The notes below the pieces were generated by a model. It did not search any database, was not told the DNA's origin, and saw only the letters and a list, made by a program, of their open reading frames with translations. From assembly GCA_021018995.1 (NCBI GenBank), contig CM037598.1:75286671-75350670 (forward strand): DNA of 64,000 bases, given 5' to 3'. The stretch comes from Chloranthus sessilifolius (taxonomy: Eukaryota > Streptophyta > Magnoliopsida > Chloranthales > Chloranthaceae). Below, piece after piece: positions 1 to 9,200 of this stretch (the stretch's first letter is position 1; the number at the start of each line of letters is the position of its first letter). Made by a program: the position numbers and the translations under genes.

Positions 1-145
1 CGATGGTTCGGATCGGTTCTCTGTTCATGCAGTGGCATGAAAGTAGAACCGTCTTTTGCATGTGCCAGATGGGCATATTATTTTTTTCGCTTTATGTAGT
101 TATTTACCTATTTTGTTCTTATTGCTTGTTATACCAATGTTTCGA

Positions 146-300
146 TTTCGCGCGGCTGTACTTAGTTTTGAAACTCGATTAATCGATTTTAGAATTCGAT
201 TAATTGAATCGAGGCCTATATATATAAATCGAGGGGGATTTATCCCCATTTGAAAATTTTGGGGTTTTTGGTTCTCGCGCACCTTTCCTTCTTCCTCCTC
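146..300 (+). promoter_or_regulatory. Putative internal promoter of the A1 accessory ORF
   Basis: Two or three TCGATTAATCGA-type palindromes lie at about 175-215 and are followed by a TATA-like stretch (CTATATATATAAATC, about 217-231). A pyrimidine-rich leader with repeated CTAGGGTTTTT-like motifs follows before the ATG at 458. The layout resembles a plant Pol II promoter and 5' UTR. This is inferred from sequence only; no transcript is known to me. Confidence 0.35.
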
Positions 301-457
301 AAGCGACTTGAAGACCTAGGGTTTTTGCGATTTGGGATCGATTTCGAATCGAAATCGCTTGCATTTGGATCAAACACCTAAGGTAAAACCCTAGATTTCA
401 TTCTTCTTTCCATTTCAAGCTATAAAAACCCTAGTTTTTGTTCTAACTTCACCAACA

Positions 458-1975
458 ATGCCACCTAAAACCCGGTTGTCTTCGAAGAAGGCAACATCTA
501 AGCTCTCGGTCCGGTGTAAGAACGCCGCACCGCCACCACCTACCCCATCGCCCGTAAGAACCCCATCACCGTCGGAATCGGATACCACATCCGATTCGAC
601 GAGCGCGTCTTCGCGCGAGTCTTCACCAATTCCACCACCCGAAAATGTCCCCCAACCAAATGAATGGTGGGCGGCTAAGACTATCAAAGATGAACTTATC
701 TTCGATGTGGAGTTGTTTACCAACCCTGACGTGGCGGGTGAGACCCAATGGGCTCGAAACTACTTGGTAAAGGCCGGCCTCGGCAATCTCTTAAAGCCAC
801 TCCACGGGTCTTACTACCCTAGACTGGTCCGCCTGTTTTACCAAGGGTTTTAAGGAGGGGCCTACCGATGACATTGTTACAACCACCATTGAGGGTCGTG
901 ACTATACCTTCACTCGTCGCCACATCCACGAAGTCCTAGAATGTTATTTGGACTTTGTGCCCGAGACCACCCTCTTCCCACCCTTTGCGGAAGAGGTAAA
1001 ATTTGAAGTAATTATGACCCGAATGACCAAGGGGAAAAGGAGTTGGGATCGTCCATTAGGAGGATCGATCTCCCCCATTACATGTGGATGCTTGATTCCA
1101 TAATCAAGTGCAACCTCTACCCGATGTGTCACGACACTGAGCGGGTGGAGTTAGTGCAATAGGCTTTATACGCGGCCTTCTGTGGCCGTTGGTTTGACGC
1201 CACCAAGATCATCCTAGAGGGGATGGTCTATATAAAAGGGAAGTTGATGAAGGGCAATTTGAGGCCCAAAGAAAAGATGCCATATGCTCGCCTCATTTCG
1301 AGCATGTTGGAGTGTTACTCAGACGCTCCAGGGTACGTCGTTTCACCCCATGGGGAAAGGGCTACGGACCGCGTGAAGCATTTCTCCATTGCTTCATGGA
1401 GCCGTAGTTACAACTTGCTAAAGTGGACCCTACCAGCTCAGGGCCCAGCAGCAGCAGCACCACCCCCACCACCACATCAGGACCCACCTGTGGGGGGAGC
1501 ACACCCCGTTGATCCACCAGCTGAGGGGGCACCCTCCCATACCACCGCATCGCCTACGCCGCCATCGCAGTTAGCGGCTGCCACACGGTCTTCTTCATAC
1601 CGCCGGTGAGCAGCTCGCCCGACGCCCACTATAGAGGATGTGTTGGCTCGGATGGAGACCAACAATGAGAGGATGAACCGGCGGATGGACTTCTTACTGT
1701 ACCACACCCTACGGTACATATATCCGTTAGACTTTCAGCAGCGCCTCGCGCAGGAGGAGGCGTGGACTGCAGGTCGGACAACTTTTCATACGGTTGTCGC
1801 TTTTCACGCGGGTACCTCTGCTGTCGATGCATCCGGCTTGGCGCCTCAGTAGCCAGAGCAGCCTGCTGAGACGAGTCAGCCACCGCTTGCTGAGACGAGC
1901 CAGCCACCACTAGAGCCGCCAGTTCTGTTAGAGCACCCCACCCCTGCATTAGATCAGCCAGGAGAGGGGATGGCG
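458..1975 (+). pseudogene. Accessory ORF of A1, plant-specific 'putative plant transposon protein' type (broken)
   Basis: The first open part (458-853) encodes a basic Ser/Thr/Pro-rich N-terminus, followed by a region ending in RLVRLFYQ. That motif is typical of the plant domain catalogued as putative plant transposon protein (PF20167-like; from memory, not searched). Further coding signal continues to about 1975: a central part (1223-1400), a Pro/Ala-rich linker (about 1440-1560), and a C-terminal charged, helix-prone region beginning LARMETNNERMNRR (1640-1760). The same order (variable head, FYQ-motif domain, Pro-rich linker, helical tail) is seen in the accessory ORF of the Athila-type element at 37183-38296. 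Function is unknown. It is a fossil copy with a few breaks. Confidence 0.55.
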
Positions 1976-2259
1976 TGAGCGCCTGACGATGGTTTTATTT
2001 TGTGATCACTTTTTGGATATTTTGTACTGTTGTATTTAAATTATCAATTGTAAGTAGCGAGAACAGTAAATGAAACTCTGTAAATTTTGGAAATTGATAA
2101 TGAAATCTAATTCATTTTGAGAAATTCATTGCATTACTTTCTGTTTCTTGCACTGTGTGATGTATAAGTCATGTTTGTATGGGTGTACGCGACCACAGGG
2201 TGTGGGGTACCCAACCACCGACGCACCTTTAGGTTATTTTCGAGGACAAAAATTCCCAA

Positions 2260-2270
2260 GGTGGGGAGAA
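2260..2270 (+). other. Polypurine tract of A1
   Basis: The GGTGGGGAGAA tract lies directly before the TG that opens the right LTR. Just upstream, a TTCGAGGACAAAAATTCCC-like stretch resembles the conserved 3' end of Tekay/Del internal regions. Confidence 0.75.
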
Positions 2271-4819
2271 TGCAATATCCCAAAAATTTAAGCTTTGAAC
2301 TTTGACCTCGAGATCCATGCCCGACTGGTCATAGGGTTGACCAAGTGATGGTCAAACAATGAACTCATGGAATGATGAACTGACGTGGTGCGAATGTGAC
2401 CTAAGTGTAGTGTATGGTGTTAAATTAGAGTCACATACACCTATCTCTGGTGTATGCACTTAATACCGAAATATGAAGGAGGATATAAGGGTTTAATAAC
2501 CCTAGAATTCCTTTTATTTGGTTGTTGAAGAGAGAGTTAAGAAGAGAGAGAAGGAAATTAATTACCAAGGAGTTATTGTGGTTGGATTGGAAGGAAGATT
2601 GAGGATTGATTGCCGGATTTCAACGCATGAGGAGCCGTTGAAGCAAAAGCTGGAGCCCTAGCCATTCCAACCTAAATATGATCAATTTGAGATTGATTGA
2701 AGGTGAGTTTCTAATTGAAGTTAATGCATAGATTGTAGATGATTGAATTCAGTCAAATATGGTCAAGATGGTAGATTAAAGACTTAGAAAAGAAAGAAAA
2801 TAGAAAAGGAATGGGTTTCGGAAGAACAGCCCGAAAAGGGGCTGAATCTCGCCAAATCGATTAATCAAAATTGGGATTCGATTAATCGATTTTGGTCTAG
2901 AAGTTGAAAAGTCAGGGATGCCCAATTTTGATTAATCGATTTGGAAATCGATTAATTGATGTTGAAGTTCGATTAATCGACTTGGAAATCGATTAATCGA
3001 TGTTGAAGGTTGATTAATCGATTTAGAAATCGACTAATCGGCTGGGTACCTCCAGTGGCTGGAGAAACAAGACCTGGAGAAATCGACTAATCGAGTTGAG
3101 AAATCGATTAATCGATTTGGGATCGACTAATCGATTTCGAATTTTCGACCACTCGATTTGAGAATCGACTTTACTATGCTAGGAATTTGGATAAATCGAT
3201 TAATCGATTTTGGATCTCGATTAATTATTTTGGGAATCGATTAATCGATTTGGGTTTCAATTAATCGATTTTGGTAATCGATTAATTGACTTTGGCAGTT
3301 TTACTAAATTTTCTAGTTTGACTTTGAGATTCATGGAGGGTCTACGACCTTCTTTATTATATCTTTAGTGATGTATTGCATGTGTTGTGATGTACCATAG
3401 GTGGTACGTGTGAAAGCGAGCACAAGAAGCCGCGTGGGACCTTGATGCTTGGACCTTCGGAGACCTGAGGTAGGGAACACCTTGAACATGTATTTTAATC
3501 GCAAGAGCATGTATGTAGTGATATAGAACTCAAACTGAAAATATTTTCATTGTGTAAATCTTTGTGAAAAGGGTGTGTGTGTGACACCAAGAATATGATA
3601 AAGGCATCTGTGTGATGCGAGTAACTAAGACCAAGTAATCAAATGAGAATGAGACATCCCTAGGGGATGAGAAAGTAATAAAGGCATCAATGTGATGCGA
3701 GTAAATTAGACATACCAGGGATGTAAATAAGATTGAATAACTACTATTGAGGCCTAACTGATATAAGATAACACTTTACACGGTGAACAACTATATGTAA
3801 AGCACATGTTAGTTTTGTTATTTGAGGTTTGATTATAATACCCCACCGACGTGGCGGGATACCCACGACTAACGCAGCAGGATATCCGTGACCGGTACGG
3901 CGACCAATCCGTACACCAGTGCGGAGGTTTATCTGTACACAGTAAGTACATCCCACGGATGTTGAGATGAGATTTAACCCCGCCACCTATTGAGAAAGGG
4001 GCTTGAGTAGTATTTTCAGGGAATACATATAACAACTGTCTATTTAGGCGACGATGGTGGGTATTCTATCGGGGCTCAATACTATATTGCTCGGAGATTA
4101 CTTAAGTTGAAGATTTAAGTTTTACTTTAGACCTATTCAGTGTCATTCATGATAAATCAACAGTAAAGTAAGACATACAAATTACCAGTAACTTGAATGC
4201 AAATCACTATCTTTTAAACTGTTTTCTAGCAAATGCATAGACACATCATGCTTAGAATATCATGGAATATATGTTCGATTTTGATTTATATGTTCATTGT
4301 GTTGTTCCCTATTGAGCTAGAATGTAGTTCACCCCTTTAGACTATACGTCGCAGGTCCATTATTAGCAGCGGCCGAGGCTTTGGGAGACGTTGATCCGGG
4401 TGATTCGGGTTACGTGCTTGGGGACGAGTTGGAGCCCCCTCCTGAGGACTTTTTCTAGGAGACTCTGCTATGTACTGAGAGTCAATTTTGAGAGTAGATT
4501 GTACGGCTTGGTATATCAAACCTTTATTTTTGTCAAACAATGTAATTAGATAGACATTATTATTTTGGGCGAACCATTTGGGGTGCTATGATTATCACCG
4601 ATGGTTCGGATCGGTTCTCTGTTCATGCAGTGGCATGAAAGTAGAACCGTCTTTTGCATGTGCCAGATGGGCATATTATTTTTTTCGCTTTATGCAGTTA
4701 TTTACCTATCTTGTTATTATTGTTTGTTATATGAATGTTTCATGCATAGTTTTGGGATACGATTTGGAGGATCGTGCTGATGGCACGAGTTTCGGGGTGT
4801 CGAAATCCGGACTGTCACA
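2271..4819 (+). repeat. Right LTR of A1 (2549 bp, Tekay-type family)
   Basis: It starts TGCAATATCCC and ends CTGTCACA, so it has TG...CA termini. Its first 1.6 kb is clearly related to the LTR of A2 read on the minus strand from 31756, including the segment around CATACACCTATCTCTGGTG and the ACGGTGAA-AACTATATGTAAAGCACAT segment. The right boundary is supported independently: the flanking sequence after 4819 continues as the first copy of a local tandem repeat whose second copy lacks any LTR. Confidence 0.8.
2860..3295 (+). repeat. Array of TCGATTAATCGA palindromes inside the A1 LTR
   Basis: About six perfect CGATTAATCG palindromes and about ten one- or two-base variants (for example CGACTAATCG, CGATTAATTG) are packed into roughly 430 bp. 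The spacers are short and begin with TTGG, AAAT or similar. The homologous LTR of A2 holds a matching cluster at 30965-31210. Confidence 0.9.
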
Positions 4820-4825
4820 CAAAAC

Positions 4826-5960
4826 ATATCATTTATGGCTGAAACATGATTTCTCTTCTCATTAAAAATTAGATATGATGATCTAATAAATAAAAGATAC
4901 TACAAAAAAAATAAATTATTAGCAGTAATTTTTTGCTCCCAAAAAACTGACGTTATTAACAAAAAACTATTAAAGACTATTAGCAGCAAGGGTATTAGCG
5001 ACAATTTTTTATTAATAATGGTAGTTTTTGGCTGCCACTAATAGTCTTGCTTTTTATAGTGACTTCAAAATAACTTCTAGAGTTAACTTATGAAAATATT
5101 GTGAATTAAATATAATATTTTCAAAATTTCGATCATATTTGTGACATGGTTTTGATCAAATCCAACTGGTTGAACACTAAATGGGGTTCAACGATTTTAA
5201 AAACCATTGGATGCAATAGATCCAAAAGTTAATATCAACATATCAAATTAAAAGTCAAGATTCCCTTCATCCTATGGTTCCAAGAACAATCTCATTTAGA
5301 TTTCAAGCAATTAGACTTGACCAAAACCCATTCGTTATAATGGAATGTAAAAATAAGCTTATATTGGTTTGTCTCAGCCGATACAGTGGTGTCTACGATT
5401 ACGAAACATATCATTTATGATTGAAACATGATTCCTCTTTTTCTCATTAAAAATTTGATATGATGATCTAATAAATAAATAAGCTTCAAAATAACTTACA
5501 AAGTTAACTTCTCATGAAAATATCATGAATTAAATGCAATATTTAAAAAACTTCGGTCATATTTGTTACAGGGTATTGGTCAAGTCTAATTAGTTAAACT
5601 TTATATGGGGTTCAACTATTTTTAAAATCATTGGATGCAACGGATCCAAAAGTCAATGACAACTTATAAAATTTAAAGTCAAGATTTCCTTGCATCCAAG
5701 TTTCAAAGAATTAATGCCATTTAGAGTTTAACCGGTTGGACTCGACCACAACCCATTTATTACAATGGGGTTGCAAAAATAATCTTATATAGGTTTGTCT
5801 CGGCCGATACAATGGTGACTACGATTGCGGAACAGCTCATTTAAGACCCTCATTTAAGACCGAAACATGATTTCTCTTGTTTTCATTAAAAAATGGATAT
5901 GACAATCTAATTTAATAAAGAAAAAACTTAGTAAAAGGTAATGAATCTAGAAAAGAGGAT
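4826..5960 (+). repeat. Tandem duplication, about 2.3 copies of a ~430-530 bp unit
   Basis: Copy 1 (about 4826-5398) and copy 2 (about 5399-5835) share long stretches such as ACATATCATTTATG, TTAGATATGATGATCTAATAAAT-like, GGGGTTCAAC and GGTTTGTCTC-GCCGATACA. A third partial copy runs about 5836-5930. Copy 1 is longer because it contains a MITE at 4898-5061. The array forms the 5' flank of the NRL gene that starts at 6190. Confidence 0.8.
4898..5061. mobile_element. CACTA-like MITE in tandem copy 1
   Basis: The ends are ACTACAAAAAA and TTTTTATAGTG, with subterminal inverted motifs GACTATTAGCAGC and GCTGCCACTAATAGTC. This is the usual look of short CACTA-derived elements. Copy 2 of the surrounding tandem repeat reads straight through the same point without it, giving an empty-site comparison. 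The exact target duplication is not clean. Confidence 0.6.
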
Positions 5961-6189
5961 TTTAAGGAGATGATTTTTCCTTGCTGTGACACAAATTCAA
6001 ACAGACTTTGAACCTTTTGTTCCCATAGACTCGGACTCAGCTCCTATGCTCACCAACTCAACCCTTTTCCTTAACAAAAACAAAACAATCACCTTCCATC
6101 ATTTCTCTTTCCACTTGCCATCTAATGTTGTTGCGTTTCTTCCTTCCTTCTCCTTTTACCCTACACACATGACCATCCAACATAACAAA
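5770..6189 (+). promoter_or_regulatory. 5' flank and candidate leader of the NRL gene
   Basis: This stretch runs from the end of the duplicated repeats to the ATG at 6190. A TTATATAGG box at about 5785 is a possible TATA element, and the leader after about 5990 is C/T- and A-rich. In-frame ATGs also occur at 6046 and 6169 with no stop before 6190, so an N-terminal extension cannot be excluded. No transcript evidence is available. Confidence 0.3.
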
Positions 6190-6248
6190 ATGGTTTCCAT
6201 GAAATTGGGCTCCAAGCCTGAAGCTTTCCGACGCCAAGACCACACATG
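6190..6248 (+). CDS. NRL gene exon 1
   Basis: It encodes [19 protein letters not shown] plus the first two bases of a Trp codon. The MKLGSK...AF signature is the conserved N-terminus of this NRL branch. The donor is TG|GTATGT at 6249. The exon is only 59 nt and lies 6.7 kb from exon 2, so automatic annotation could easily miss it. Confidence 0.9.
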
Positions 6249-9200
6249 GTATGTTTACATACTAGTATATTTTATTAGGGTAGCTCGATCCCTACCTAAC
6301 GAATTACCAAGGGCTCCTATGCTGAAAACCATCAAGTGATTCGAATCACATGTGTGTAACATCAGATAGTTTTTTATTTCATATGGCACACATTCCCAAA
6401 AAGTGACTAGAAAATCACGTGGTGTACATCACCGTCAAACGTGTTTTCAAGTAACATTATAAGATGTGTGACATGTGAAATAAAAAGCTGACCAATTGAT
6501 TGCTTCGAATCATAGAATGAAGATTATTTCGTCCCAATCTTTCATACAAGGAATCTTGACACCATGGTCTTCACATCAGACGATCAATTTTTTATTCCAC
6601 GTGATATAGATCTAAAAATATGACCCTAAAATTGTGTTTGGGTGTGATGGATGCCAAGGGATTTTAGGTCCACTTTTTTGGAATTTGTGTCATGTGAAAG
6701 AAAAAATAAACCGTTTGATGGTATACAATAAAATTGTAGGCGTCAAAAAACAGGTACCCTATCTTGTTTCCTAATATTTTTTTTAGCTAAAAGGACAATA
6801 ATATATTTTCAAATTTATTTTAATGCGAAATAGAGTTATAAATTTGCAATTGTCTTGTACTTGCATGAGGACATTAGCTTATATTTATCACAAATCTCCT
6901 CTCCTAATCATAGTGACAAATTTGGTAATTTTTCGGTGGAGGTCCTTTCGATACATTTCGGATTAATTTCAATACCTTTCAGAAAAAATTCAGGAAAGTT
7001 TCGGGGATTAAAAATATACAAAAAATATACTACATTACAAACGTATTTAAAAAAATTATCGAAATTTACTGAAATTTCTGAAATTTTGTCGAAAAATACC
7101 GAAATTATCGAAAAGTACCGAAATTTTTCCGAAATTTTCGTTTGACACCCTTTTCGACGAATTTCGGGAAATTTCACCAAATTTCGGTGAAATTTGTCAA
7201 TATTCTCCTAATTACCTTACTCTATTATCATAATGAAGTAAAATATTTCTCTCCCTTAGAATTTTGTTGAAATAAAGACATTAGAGGACCTCAAAGCCCT
7301 GAAAATCTATGAAAGTCAAATTTTTGTAAGAATTTGGTCTCTCACCATCTGACCCACCATTATCCTCGGTTACCCATAAAAAAAAAATGGGATTGGTTTT
7401 AGAAGCTGATTTGCATGGGTTTTTAATCCACATGATCAAGCCTCTGCGTACTTTTTTAGCCACATGATCACTTTAGAAGCTGATTTGCATGGGTTTTTTG
7501 AGTTCTCTTAAAAGCTCTGAGTTCTAATCTCACCTCTTATTGGCCACTGGCAGAGATCTATCCCTACCGATTGGTAAGTGTGATGTGCAGATGTTGAGAT
7601 GGCAGGATACCTATTACATATAAAAAAAAAAAACAAGAAAAAAGCTCCCTAATACTATCTCCAAATTAATCAAATTTTTGCAAAATTCCCTGAATATGTA
7701 GTTTGTCAAACTTTTCACTGAATATTGGGCTGATTCATTAATTCTCCAATTTTTGCCAACTTTTTTCTAAGTCACCTAATTTCCAAATTTTCATCTCCGT
7801 GATACACGCTTTAATCATATTTCGTATTAGTTTATGACTGTAAATCATTAATACTGATTGATTATTTATATACTTATTTTATTATTAAAATTATTTTTAG
7901 TTTTAAACATAACGACAAATTTCTCCCAAATGTGCTGAAATAGGGTGGGATGAACCTTTCGATGAAATTTTTATTTCGATTATATCTCTAAAATCGCCAA
8001 AATTTCATTAAATTCAGTGAAATTAACTAAATTTCACTGAAATTGATTTTTCTTTTATTGTAAATTTAGCTATTTTAGATAATAAATAAGTTTTTTTTAT
8101 AAATATTAAATATAATATATATATATTTTTTGTACTCCGAAATTTTCCCAAAATTTTTTAGAAGTTTTCACGAAATTTATCCAAAATGACCGCCAACCGA
8201 ATATTGCCGAAAACGAAATTTGTCGCTATGATTTTAAATAAGTTAACAATATTTAAATAATTTATTATTAGTTGTATTATTCTCAAAAATTTTCTGAAAT
8301 ATTTCCCGAGTCTTTCATGAATTTATCCCAATTTAACAAAATTGGCACCAGCCTCCAATGACTATCAAATTTGAACTTGGTTACTATGCTTTAAAGATTT
8401 AGTGTTGAAATTAAGTGGTCCCTTAGCTGAAGCTAGTTTGGCTTTAGGACACTAACAATTCTTAAACTCTGAACCGTAAATCCTAAACCCTTGCTTCCCA
8501 TAGTTGAAGATTATAGCCTTGTCTCTCCCTTTGAAGTATCCTCGATCCCTCCCCTCATTGGTTTTGAGTAGAGGAGCCTGCGATATTATAAGAGGGAGAC
8601 AAGGCTATATAATTTAGCTAATGTCGGACTAAACTTCGACGCCCAATTCCGTTACTTTGCAACCGTGTTTGAATCTAATAGAAAAAAGTTGCACACCTTT
8701 ATAAGTGATTATAAAATGAAAATACTTTTTCAAATTTAAACTCGAAAAGTTACACAGCTTTATAAGCGATTATGAAACGGTCAGGTCCAACGGTTAACAT
8801 TTGACCAATCCATGTAACTCAATCGCCACTCACACGGGCATGCATGCATGAAGAAAAGTTCTATATATAGCATGAATCACTTCTAATATTTACCAATGTG
8901 AGACTATTTGTTTGCATACAAAAATTGAGAACTTATATTGTCTAAAAACCGACCCACTAAACTAAAAAATCAAAAATAAAATTTTATATTCTTTGAAAAT
9001 AATTAAAATATTTATTATATTCTAAAATAATAAATAAATATAATTAACATTGGGTGGTCAATTCTGTTGGCCGGTTTACACAACATAAGAGAAAACATTG
9101 CTTAGAGGCATATGATAAAATCGCTTTTTTTAAAAGACAATATTTCCTCCCACGTGTAATGGGATAATGTCAAATTTGAATCCTCAACCTCTATTATTAC

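Larger units (their letters stand above)
1..4819 (+). mobile_element. Non-autonomous LTR retrotransposon A1 (Tekay-type LTR family), left end outside window
   Basis: A segment at 1 to about 145 repeats almost exactly at 4599-4740, inside the right-hand LTR, so the window seems to open within the left LTR. The right LTR (2271-4819) is preceded by a purine-rich tract ending GTGGGGAGAA, as expected for Tekay-like Gypsy elements. Between the repeats there is only about 2.1 kb, with no gag, protease, RT or integrase; it holds one accessory ORF. The LTR is homologous to that of the gag-pol-bearing element A2 at 27258-31756, so A2 may represent the autonomous partner family. No primer-binding site was recognised. 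The element is broken, with several breaks in its ORF. Calling it non-autonomous is inference. Confidence 0.65.

Noticed and set aside
415-723. 102-codon open frame on the minus strand over the A1 accessory ORF
   Set aside because: It is a mirror frame of the Ser/Thr/Pro-rich coding strand, with no recognisable features.
5986-6339. Longer open frame around NRL exon 1
   Set aside because: It begins with GTG, runs past the splice donor at 6249, and only the MVSMKLGSK part matches the family. The upstream part looks like leader.
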